Assembly: GCF_963662255.1 (NCBI RefSeq) | Contig: NC_085055.1 | Coordinates: 17,098,704-17,162,703 of the forward strand | DNA from: Cinclus cinclus | Lineage: Eukaryota > Chordata > Aves > Passeriformes > Cinclidae | Direction of reading: 5' to 3' | Length of the DNA stretch: 64,000 nucleotides | Shown: in pieces, positions 36,971-49,088 of the stretch | Layout: each line of letters starts with the position of its first letter | Numbering within the stretch: the first letter of the stretch is position 1 | Position numbers and translations under genes: made by a program | The notes under the pieces: generated by a model | The model's input: the letters and a program-made list of their open reading frames with translations, nothing else | Told to the model about the DNA's origin: nothing | The model's database searches: none

Positions 36971-39900
36971 AGCATGAAACATCTAATGACCATCACTGAA
37001 AAGGATATGTGAGCTGGTGAATTTTTAAAGGCCCATTGACTCCCGAGATAAATTGGTCTTAAATGATAGCTGTGTGTCAGGTTCCTCTCCTGCAAAACGT
37101 TTTGGCAGGATGCCCACAGTGCATCACCCAGCCGTGTTTGGGTCACTGGCCTGATGTTCAGCATGGAAATGGAAGCCACAACAAAGCCAGCTGGAAGCCC
37201 AGACACTGTGATGAAACTGCACAAAGCAAAGGTGCCTCTGCAAAGTGCTTCTGTGCAATGTGTCTCAAGGATCCCTTACCTCAGGACTGATGTGAACAGG
37301 GTGCTGAAGCTGGGTTTGGTGTGTTTGTCACAAAAAGCAGAAACCCTGTCACCACTTGTGTTTGCTGATTCCCTTGGCAGAATGGTGTCTGATGTAAATG
37401 ACAAAATAAGAATTACCAAAGAGCCTGTGAGGTTTTCTCTGTAGGTAAAACTTTCAAACCTCACTAATACAGCAAAGTTAAGGAGATATTACAGATTCAG
37501 TTAATGTTGCCCTGCATTTCTGCAAAGCTTGGCAATGAGTTTATGCCCATTTGGGGTTCACTTCTAACAGAGCACAGGGGAGAGTAAGTACTTATTGGTA
37601 TGAAAATGTGACTACAAATCTGCTTCTCACTTGGTATGCTTATCCAGCTGGAGACTAAAGGCCAGACACCAAGTCAAAATAGGAAGAATTGTGACTATCA
37701 TAATTTTTTAGGAATGGCTTCTCAGCACAACTTAGACCAAAAATCATTAGCAGAAATTCAGCAAGCAAGTACAACATCACTGTGAGACAGAACTACAGAC
37801 AGCTTGCAAAAAATGAGCAGTGCTTGTTAGTCTAATCATATAAGTGAAGATAATGTTCCATGTGTTTATTTTGATTAGAACTATTTATGGAATCAAAATA
37901 CTGCACACTGCTATTTTTCTGTAAAGGAAGCACAGATGATTGAAAATTGTAGAGAGAATACATGAATAGTAGATGTTTTAAGGAAGATTTTAATCTCATT
38001 GTCTGCTCTTAAAGTCTTGAGTTTTCTAGGGTGGAAGCAAAGACTTAGTAGAAAAAAAATCCCCTCTGGATTTTCCATGTTGTTGTATACTTCTATGGAA
38101 TTGTGTGTTTCTTTTTTCATTCTTAATTCCACCATAGTTTTTTTATATTCAAGTGTAGTTTTAATATATTCCCACCATTGAAGTAATAATTTCAATTTCA
38201 CTGTTATTTTATTTATGCCTTTTTATCTTCAGCTTGGATCCATACAGAGTTGCATTGTAATGTCAAATGTAATGAATTAATGCAAACGAGGTTCCAGTTT
38301 GGAACATTTACTAGCAGCCCATTTTAGAAGGCTTTACAGGGAAGTGCTTTATAAATGTTTTAAGGAAAGCATAATTTGTGGGAATTAAACACTGCATATG
38401 TGTTCAATTAAGCACTTAAATCCAGTTGTTTTCACTTAAGCAAGCAACAAGTCTGAAAGATCTGACCCCTGAACCTTTAAGGTACCCAAACTTTTACAGT
38501 TCAGGTTTTAATACCAGATTTAATGGAATTTGAGAATCAATATGCTTTAGAAAGCTTTCAAAAGTCTCAACTTTTAATTTTTCTAAGCCTCAGCTTCCAT
38601 GAAGCAGTGGTGGGAATTCTCTTCTCCCAATTCACTATAGATACATGACTGACACAAAGACTGAGTAATTTCGTAGGCAGAGGAAAAGAGAATAGAAAAG
38701 GTAGAAAGGAAAACAGGAATCAAAGTAGTCATTGACAAATGGCAGTCAGTATATTAATGAAAATATTTATTTTTAATTATATTTCTGCAGTTTTTTTAAG
38801 TGCCTACAGATTTAAAAACACAGGATGATGCACAGGCACATTTATTTTTAGAAGCAGTTGTGCAGATTTGACCCAGCTCTGCACCTCCAGAAGAACCAGA
38901 TTGTAGCAGATGCCACAGAGAAACCACTGAGCACATCATTTTTACCATACTACAGCATGAAGTAACTTACCATGGAGCACTTACTGGCAATTAAAACATT
39001 CCAATATTAAACACCCATAGATTGTTCAGTGCAAGAAGGGCAGATTTAAGCAAAGCAAGTGTTAAAGGACAGAGAGATGCTGGCAGCAGTTAAGCCACGG
39101 TTCTTTTCTTTCTTCTTCCCATGATGATCCATACAAGTTCAGGAGAGTTCTGGGTTTCTGCCTAAAACTCTGTAGCATATCTATATTAAACCTCAGAATA
39201 TATACCAGACCCTATTCACTGTTGGCCAGACTGGTTGGACCATTTCCAACTGGAAATTCTTTTTTTCCAGAGAAGTGGTTGGTGATGTTCAGCCACACAG
39301 GTGTGGGACTGCAGGAACACCAGAGACAGCAAGAGCTCCCCTGCTGCCTTCACACTGGCCACTGAGAGATGTGAACCCCCGTGTCACACTTGTGCTTGGG
39401 ACTAAAGTGGCTTCAGATCTCCACAGCAAATGCCAGTAATGACAGAGTCCTCCAGTGCCATTTGTTAAACGACGTGTTCTCCGTTCCATCAGCAGGATTA
39501 GTCAAGAGTACTGAACCACATCTCTAGGCTGGAGACACAAAAGTCTTTTCAGAGCTCCTTCTTGATTTCAGTCACTGGGATAGTGCTGATTTAACTGTTA
39601 CTTCACTTTTACATCACTGTGAGTGAGAGGAATTGGGTATCCTCATCAGCAAAGTCTTTTTAAAGCTATGGCTGTACTACAGAAGCACAATGCCAAGAGC
39701 ACTGGCATGATGGGGAGGACTCACCAAGAGTGAAGGTGATATTTAGATTGTGTCTGAGGGTAGCAGAGAGTCCAGTGTTTGAAATCTTGATACCCAGCTT
39801 AACAATTAACAACCCTTAGACACAGCATCAACATACTGTAGATCTCTCCCTTGCCAAAATAATGAACAATACTTCAATAACAAAATCAAAATAAATAAGT

Positions 39901-41672
39901 AAAGCTTCCCATTCATAAAATTGGACTCCCTGAATGGTGCTGCTCAGCTGTATGGTGGAAGGTTCTCCTGTTACAGGGTGTGCCTGCAACAGCATTTCAC
40001 TCAGCCAAGAGTACACTCCTGAGAGAATTTCCTCAAAACCCACCTACTATGCTTTGTTTCTCACTGTAGAGTGGTCTCACAGCACACAAATGGATCTTTT
40101 CTGGACGAAGCTAAGTCAGAGGATGTGCCTATGAGGTGTTCCAAAAGCTAACAGGTATTCATTGCATGGAATCACACCCTGCAAGCCCCCGGAGCACTTC
40201 TTGCATGGAGAACAGCACCCATGGTTTCACTCTGTGCATCCTCCTCTGCTGGTCTAATTGCACTAATTGTTGCTGTAGACAGGGCTGCCGAGCTCCTGGA
40301 CTATGGAGCTCCTGTCTCAGAGATTTGGAAAAAAAAAAAAAATAACCAGGTGAAATTTCATCTGGCTATACTATAAAGAGGAGGAGATGCCTTTCATCAG
40401 TCTTAGCTCTCTGTCTGGAGTTTAAAGAGGCTTGCTCTTGCTGCAGACACAGAGGTGGAAATGTGATGCTCCAGACTGTTAAGGAGGAGTAACATTATCA
40501 CCTCTTCCAGTGAGTTCTTGCCCAGAGTTCACATTGGTCTCATGCCTGAACCCTTAGTTGATGAATCCACACCCAGAGGTAATAAATCACTGTGCAGGGC
40601 ACATCTTCTGTCAAAGTCACCCACCTATTCCAAGCTCCATTTATAGGAGTGATAGCACAATTTATGATGTCGTCTACCACCTTTATATCCATTGTATTTT
40701 TGCTCCTCTCTCTGAAATCCCTGACAAATGAGCTTCAATTTTTCTCTCCCATTTCTGATCAGGCATAATCTAAGCACATGTCAGCACGGAAGTATTTCAG
40801 TTGAGCAGCCTCTGATACCAGGTAATATTCTCTCATGCTGCTGTTTTCAGTGATACTAGCAACATTAATTCCAGCACTGACAGTCTCCTTCTGCAGTCCT
40901 GATGTTTTTTCTTGTTTAGCTGGGGTGACAAAATAAACTTGAAACTCATTTGAAGGTCTCAAATCAGTTGTAGGCCTTGAACAGTCTTTCAGTGTTGTGA
41001 CAAATCTGATGCTCTGTAACTCCACTACGTTCTTCTATGGCTGGTTCAAAGATCAAAAATGCTCTCACTGTTGGCTGCTATCAAGCATGCATTATTGTCT
41101 CTTCAGGACGCAACAATACAGGTTATTTTAGATCTATTCTGCACTTCCATTTCATAATGCCTTTACCCAACAAAAGATCCATTAGGAAATTAAGCTGTTT
41201 TTGCAGTTAAAGCATAGGTGGAACGCTGCTAACCTTACATGGGGAAGTTTTTGGCTGTGCTGGAGTCAAGACAGATGGTCACTTCAGGGAATGTTTCTTT
41301 TATGGCAAGTGCTCATTTGAGTAGGAATATTTCTAGCTGGATGAGTCACCTCTTTCTTGATCACTGCATCAGATACCAACACATGATTTTTACACAAGGA
41401 TATTCAAAGATGTGGCACAGGCTGAAAATGCATCTTCAAAGCATCCTGCAAGGGTTTCTTTCTCCACTGGGAGTATTATATGGCCCATGTAGATGGAATA
41501 AAAAAATTTCATCCACTGTTTTATTTTTACTGAAAACTGTGATGAAATGTCTTTTTTCTTTTTTTTTTTTTTTTACAAAATCATGTGGTACTCATATACA
41601 AAATCAGTCCCATAACAGGAAAATGCACAAAATCATAATAAAATGTCTCTGTTTAATGTAAAAGTAAGAAAC
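36971..41672. other. Convergent intergenic region between CCDC195 and GUCY1B2
   Basis: The two genes point toward each other here and their 3'UTRs must lie inside. It is AT-rich with no recognised exon. ATTAAA near 38384 is a possible CCDC195 poly(A) signal but is far from the stop. An 88-codon minus-strand frame (40759-41025) has no recognised similarity. A run of 16-17 T bases lies at 41559-41575. Confidence 0.45.
41490..41672 (-). other. GUCY1B2: Possible GUCY1B2 3'UTR and poly(A) signals
   Basis: On the minus strand an ATTAAA lies 16 bases after the stop (41652-41657) and an AATAAA at 41520-41525, beyond an A-rich run (41559-41575). The second is a more usual distance. The true end is unknown. 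Confidence 0.3.
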
Positions 41673-41824
41673 TTAGAGTAAAGTGCAAAAATTAGAGCGA
41701 ACATTTCTATTCTGTGGCTCTTCAGCAGCAGGTTTGACTCTTCCCTGGTTTGGAGGACGAGGACCATCATCTGCATGCTGGTTGCCATGGAGACTCCCAT
41801 CGCTTTTGGAATCACAAGTTTTGC
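41673..41824 (-). CDS. GUCY1B2: GUCY1B2 terminal coding exon (CAAX box)
   Basis: 152 bases, acceptor GCGTTTCCTTTCAG. It encodes a hydrophilic tail ending [12 protein letters not shown] and TAA. The last four residues, Cys-Thr-Leu-Leu, form a CAAX box, and terminal Leu favours geranylgeranylation. Mammalian beta-2 is known to end in such a box, which supports this exon and stop choice. Confidence 0.87.
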
Positions 41825-44800
41825 CTGAAAGGAAACGCTCCTGCAGTGTGAGTTTTTAAGGACCAGAAAGGTTTCTGTTTGTCAGCACACCACATACCAG
41901 ATTAACCAGCACATCTAAGCAGGTGGGAGGGAAGGCAGTCAAATATTTTCTAGTAATTAGCAACAACATATTCAGTCTGTATAAAATCCACAAAACACAT
42001 AAATAGAACTGCAAGCCTAGCTGCATTAGATTTGGTTGTTATGGCATCAAACCTGTTATCTTTCCATATCAGCTACTTAAAGGAGAATGAACTTTGGCCC
42101 CAGAACATGAGCATGGCAATAAATCCTTCTGAGTCCTGCAGAAGACAGGATTGAGGTTTCTCTTGAGTTGGTAAGGCTCCCCCATAACTACATCTTTTCT
42201 AGGAAAAGATGTGTGCATGAACAGTTGTGTGCATGGGTCTGTCCCTGTGAAGAGCTGCCTAACTTTTATCCATTCTATTTGCACTCCCAAAAGGGCTCTG
42301 GGCTTTGACAGCTCTGTCAGCTTCTTTCTCACTAGTGCACAATCAACACCTGGGACTTCTGCAAAGGTGAAATGTCTGGACCTAAGGATTGTGCAGAAGG
42401 ATAATGTGTGTATGTTGGCCTTAATTTATGGCTTGAATAAAACTGTGGTTATTCAGAAGATGAATATAAAGAACTTGCAAGATTTAGCCTCAGTTATTTC
42501 CTAGTTCTGTGGTTTTTGTGAGATGGTAAGTAAATACCTGCTAAATCTCCAACTTTCATTTGATTTCTTCTTTTGAGGCTGTTTTGTGTATCTGTGGGGG
42601 CATCAACATACTTCATTGCAACAGTTGGGGTCTGGTCCTTCTTTTGCTGAGTCTGAGTAGCTGAAAGAAAAACACAAAAGGACATTTAACTGGATTGTAT
42701 TAACGTTCATTTGTTCAAGGAGGTAAATGTGTTGAGTTGACTCTACCTTGGTGATGAGAACTTGGTGTAGTTTCAGTCTTGCCTTCTGGAATGGACTGAA
42801 CAGATTCATGTCCAGTATCTAAATCTTTCACTGGCCTTCCCATAATCTCATTCTCAGTTGCAGATTTATTTCTAATGAGAAAGTATGTGTGCATTTTCCC
42901 TTTGCCTTTTACTTCTATTTCTCCTCTTTCAGTAATTTCAAAATTCTTGTGTTTTAGGCACCTAAAGTATCAGAAGCAAAATGACACATGAAAATTCAAG
43001 ACAAGTAAAAACGACACTGATGTTTTAAAAGAGCTGAGTGATCAAATCACAACAGTCTGGGAAAAAGAGTCTCGATTTGTGAACAACTGAGGATTTGTTT
43101 CAGCTGTTTATTCAAGCCTGCTTTACATGTACAGCTTGATCACAAATTAATGGCTCACATAGAAAAATACTTCAGTAGGTTGGAGGGTTCCTGTTTACCA
43201 GTAAATATAAATTAAGAACTGAGGCAGCCAGACAGAATTATCCCCAGTCATTTCATCAGAGAAGACAATCAAGTCAGTCAAGCATGATTGACTAATTTCT
43301 TTTACATCCAGACTTGCTATCCCCAATTGCCTTTTTCGTGTGTCCAAAAATGGCCATTTGATTTTCACTGGGACTGACATGAGGCTGATAAGCCTACAGT
43401 TTCACGTTCCCATTTTTCCATGCAGCTGTAGTTTTCTTCAGCTGCTATGGTGCTGACAGTCATGCCTTCCAGAGCTGACAGCCAGCAGCTCTGCAGTGCC
43501 ATCACCCAGCTCTCATTTCCTCAGGTCCCTTCTGCTCCCAAGCATTTCTGTAGACTGAGCTCTCTCAGAAGACCCCTGCTCTGATCCTCTTCCAGCACAC
43601 ATAGTTCACCTCCTCCTTGAACCCTGACTCTTGGTGCAGGGACCTTGAAGATCTCATCAGTGAAGACCAAAGCAAGAGAGGCCCTGAGTACCTCAGCGTT
43701 TCTTCAGGGCACTGTCACTAAATCACCTGCCACAGCAGGTCTATGTTTCTATTTATATTCTAACATTGCAGAAGCTCCTCTGACTGCCTTTGAACTTTGT
43801 TGCCCATTTAGAAGCCAGCTGAGTTCTCCTTTTCCCACCATCATTCCTATGTGCCCAGACAATGTTGTTGTACTCCTTCCTTTGTAGTTAGTCTTTGCTT
43901 CCACTCTTGCATATAGATTTTATGCATACATAAAGTTCACAAAAATGTGGTATTAATTTTTTACACACATGAGTTTCTGGAAAGTGAATTACTGAATGAA
44001 GAGGATAGCATTTATGCAGTTAATACTTAGTAAGTGTAAATAAAATTTTCACTACAAATTATGGAGATCGGAGAGATTTAAAACCTTTTGTTATTAAATG
44101 TTCTAATTGTTCTGTCTTTCTATCACCTACATCAATTTATCAGTATTTCCAAGTAAGCTATCACAATTTTTTTAAAATATTTTGCTTTCTAGGATGGAAA
44201 CTCTCAAACATCTGCTTCTATATATTTAAGTACATTTGGAATAATTAGAAAAAAAAAATATAAGTCATTACAAGAAATGACTTTCTTTTACAAGCTGCTT
44301 AAATGAATGACTAAGCACCATCTACACTGAAAGGTGCAGCTGCCAAGGCAGTGGATTTTAGCACGGATTTGGGCAGGTAAAGTTTCCATCACGGTTACTC
44401 ACTGGTAGGCACTGGAGCTGAGGTGGATTTTGCTGGGGACGCCGTGGCTCTCCATCCGGGAGGCGATGTTCACCGTGTCCCCAAACAAGCAGTAACGAGG
44501 CATCTTTTCTCCAACCACCCCCGCCAAGACAGGACCTGTATGGATCCCAACTCGAATCTTTATGAAGACATAAAACACCCCCCAGAAATGTCACTCGTTA
44601 TTTGACATCTTTCTTAATGCTACCAGCCACTGAAAAATTCATCTCAACACAACACTGGACATCGGCATGGTATCAAATATCCACAAGGAGAAGCTCCTCA
44701 TGAAAAAGTGCCCACGTGAGCCTTGCCCAAAGCCAAAGAGGAGTCAGAAGCAGATCTTTGAGGTGCTGCTGCAATACATTAACCAGAAGCTCAGCACAAG

Positions 44801-47800
44801 AAGCACACAGACACACATGCACCTTTGTGTTGACTTACTTGGATAGGATTTCCAGAAACTGGGTTCTGTACTCCTTTGGCTGCCATTATCATGCCCAAGG
44901 CAAAATTAGCAACTCGCTCTGCGTGAGTGGGTACAGGCACAGGGACCCCACCTACCACCATGTAGGCATCTCCAATTGTCTCCACCTTCAATTGAGAGGG
45001 ACAAGTACATGAACATGCCAGATGCATCTCACTCAGGTGAGTGTTTTGCTATTCAGGGCTCTTCTTATCTGCACCAACTGCCCCTTTCTCTTAAAAGATG
45101 CTCCACTTACTGAAAAGCTTTAGCACATGTGAGTTTCCTTGAGATGGAGATCCTTTCCTTCACTCCACACTAAAAGTTTCATAGTGTTCTATCCCTGCTC
45201 ACTTGACCCACTTTAGATATCAGTGTGAGACACCCTAAGGAGTGAGGGCTGCTGTGCAAGTGTCAGACTGTTTGCCTTCCTCTTACCCAGGGCAGAGCTG
45301 TATGCAAAGAGCTAGCCTGAGGCACAGACTCCTGAGCCAGGAGGTGACCTGATAGATGAGTGCTATTAATTAGCTCTAATTCACAAATGGTGCTCACATG
45401 AAATCACAAGGTTGGAAGAGACCTCCAAAACACTAAAAGCATATTTCTTATTTGAGAGAGATTCATTTTTTAAAAAGTCACAATAAAGCAAGGGAGCCCA
45501 TTCACTGCTGATTATGATTAAGGGGTTCACACAAAGTTAAGGAACCTCCAGGATGTCACAGAACACAGTATGAGCTAAACAGTTTGGGAGCATCCTTCCC
45601 TATGACCAGCTGTTTTCCCACAGCAGCTGCAGCCTATGAGACAAATGCTGAAGGGTTCCTTCAGCATCCAGTGTCCTTGAACTAGCTGTTAAAGTACCTG
45701 AAAAATGCTTTGGATTTTGTTCCTATACCAGAAACTTTGCTGGGAATAGAACAGACCTGTTTGAAACAGAGAAGTCTTAAATGTTTAAAATCCATTGTAA
45801 AAACCTGTTACACGTTAATGAAATTTTCTAAACTGCTCTTGTGAGGCTTCACTGACCCATTTATCATTAGTAAACAAGAGATTTTTTAAATTAGATTAAT
45901 TGGCTTTCTTAAAAATTAACACCAATAGGAGAATGGAAACGTAATTTAATATTTGGATTTGTTCATTAACACAATGACTTAAAACAGTTCAGCACATCAA
46001 TTTCAGAGAAGGTGTTCCTGTCCATGCCTTCTATCAGACAGCCAAACCCACAGTGATGCCAGTAATTCTCTGTAACAAATTTAAAATAACTGTAAAAAGC
46101 TACTAATGCAAATAGATACCCTAATTCTTTTTCAGCCATAGTAGAAGATTTAGTTTAAAAAGTTTTATTTATAACCTCAGATGTTTATAAGCTTGGGCAA
46201 AGTTTCTTTGATCAATGTCACTACTTCATTTCTTTCCCAATTCCCTACAATAGTAATCTCATCCTTGCTCTCTGTACCCCAGTAACTTCCTTCAACATTA
46301 ATAGGAGTTATATACAAGCTTCAAAAGGAGATTATTATAGTGACAGATCATTTACTTATGATGGATGATTTAGATAGAATATTATGCTAATTTATCCTGA
46401 AATCTGTGGGCCATATCCTGGATGCTTCAATTATTGAATACAGATTCCCTGCCAAGGAAGAAATGCTTCTGATTTCCCAGCCCAATTTATTGTGGGATGA
46501 ACTGCAAGCCTTGCCTGAGCAAGGAATGAATAAGATTTGGATTTTACCCTTTACTATTTCTGCTTTCCTAAATATTTAATGGGCTGGGGACAGACAGAAA
46601 CTTAGGAGCTGCTCTTCAGCACATCAAACCTGGTACCTCTGGAAGTGTTAATAATGCTATTATTATAGGCCAGCCAGGGCTCTGATCTTTCCAGCACAGT
46701 TTGCAGAGTCTAGACATGTACAGTCTAGGTCTAATTGATGCTCTGGGGGGGGGTTAGCAGGAGATGATCTCTATGAAACAAAAGTCTAGCTATTGTCTGG
46801 GTATTGCTTATAATGCTATTTCCTACTAAAAGAGACAATGACATAGTGAACTATTTAGAAGAGCTTCAAATAAAAGAACCAGGCAAGTTATGCATTTTGG
46901 ACAGGCACTTGAGAAAGAAGGAAGAGAGATATGAAAGAAGAGCCATTCTGGTATTAGCCTTGTGGAAAGAGACTTTGGCGTATGACAGAAGTTGATTTCC
47001 TGTCCAGTAATTTTCCACTTCTTCCTTTTTTTTTCAGTTTGTGTGGCCACTAAAAATAGGTAATATTTTATGGTTTAATTAACAATCATGCTGTGTTGAA
47101 GAGGATTTAAGTACATTTAAAAACAAAACAAACAAAAACAAATCAACCAAACAAACAACAACCAAAAAAACCAGAAAAAAATTCTGCAGCCTTTTTTGAT
47201 CAGTACCTACCTTGTACACATCATGCACTGTGGTCAGTCTGTCAAATCTCAGGTACATTGAATTTAACATGAGAACTATCTGAATAGGCTCACACTGGGC
47301 ACAAATGTTGGTAAAGGTGACCACATCACTGAACAGTATAGTGCACTCCTTGAACTCTCCTGTGGGCACAAAGAGCTGTGGTATTTGTCATGGCTGGACA
47401 ATCACAGAACCTCTTTGAGACTTGCTTGAAAAGATCATTCTATGGCCCCTCAGTTGCAAAATTCATACTGAGATGGAGAAGTGTCAATGTAAGAGTGTAT
47501 CAAATATAAGAATAATTGCACATCTCAAGCAACCCAAACATCTGAATACACCATATACAGGATACGCTTAGCTCGTTATCCCTAATTTCATATATGTGCT
47601 TACTAAAGGGAATTCAAGCATATTATTGCTACCCTTAATAACAATGGAAATCATCATCATCCTATGTCTATAGGTGGCATAGAGGTAGTAAGAGAATTTT
47701 CTAGCAAAGACCACTTTCTTTATTCCCTTCACTTCTGAGCCCTTGTTTTCCTGTATACCAATGTTAAAACCAAAATCTTAGATTCTGAGACATTGCTGAA

Positions 47801-49052
47801 ACACTGAATTTTGTTCACTGAATGGGCAGCTACTACCACCTTTCACCACCTAAGGAAAAATTTTGGCAAAGAGCTCCCAAAGCTTTTTTTGATAGTATAG
47901 CCTAATTCTTATTATCAGTGAAATTAATGGTCCATCATCTATCATCCTCCTACGCATGGGTGTCTCCAAGCAGAGAATGGACTCCAGGGCAGTGGCAAAG
48001 GGGCTGTGTCAGCACCCCAATCTCTCTATCCCCATCTCCTGATGCACAAATCACACACACACCCCAAATGCATCCTGTTCATTCACCTGCCTCAACTCGC
48101 TTTCCCTCTTTCAGCTGGTTGGCCACGTGCTGGGGAAGCATGGCATAGAGCAGAGCTTCAGTCTTCTTCTTCTCTTCCTCCAGGTGCTTCGACAGGATCC
48201 GCAGCTCCTCCTTCTTCCTCTCCAGCTGGTTGGAGAGCTCCATCTCTGCCAGCCTCTGCTGATTGAGCAGAATCAAGTCCCTGGTGACATCGTGAGGGGC
48301 GATGTCTGCGATGTGCATCTGCCGCTCCTCCAGCTCGTGCAAAGTGCGAAGCAGAGGGGAGCAGAGGTAGAGCATGCACTGCAGGGACTCCATCCACATC
48401 ATCTGCCCTGTGTGCAACAAGTGTTGGCAAGGGTTGTCAGCAGTGTGCCCCTTCGCAGGGTGCTCAGCATTACTGGTGTTCATTTTAGGGGATGAGTTCT
48501 AAGGACAGTGGGTTTCTGTAGGATAATGGATAATCACAGGGATTTATTTCCTAGGAATTCTAGGTGAATTTGTTCACAGGAGCCACACTAGGCAAATAAC
48601 AAAATTTTAGAACCCAGGAAGCAGTCACTCCCTCATTGTAGGTGCTGGGCAGAGCCCAACTATGACTCAAGTCCCTCCTCCTTGTGAGGAACCCCAGTGC
48701 TCACAACACCTCTGCTCTCCTTTCTGCTCCTCTCTTCATTTTCCCCTTCTCTCCTCCTAGTTCTTGAGCTGTTCCCAAAGCCAGGCTGTCAGAATCATGC
48801 ACAGGGGAACTGACACTTACAGTGATTAAGCAAAACATTTAAAGTTTAATTTCACAGTGCACAGTTTGTGTCCCAGTAAAGTCAGTGGCACTTTCCCCCC
48901 TGGAAGGTGGAGCTTTCAGTTACCATCATAAGCTAAACAAGCAGCTACAAAAATGCCTGAAAGGTAAAAGGGATTTTTTGGTGGGGGATCCAGTGTTTTA
49001 GGTTTTTGTGGAGGTGTTGTAGTTTTACTATTATTATTACTATTACTATTAC

Positions 49053-49088
<36 letters not shown>

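Noticed and set aside
48158..48430. 90-codon minus-strand alternative frame in GUCY1B2 exon 10
   Set aside because: Out-of-frame shadow of the coiled-coil exon; the true frame matches the family.
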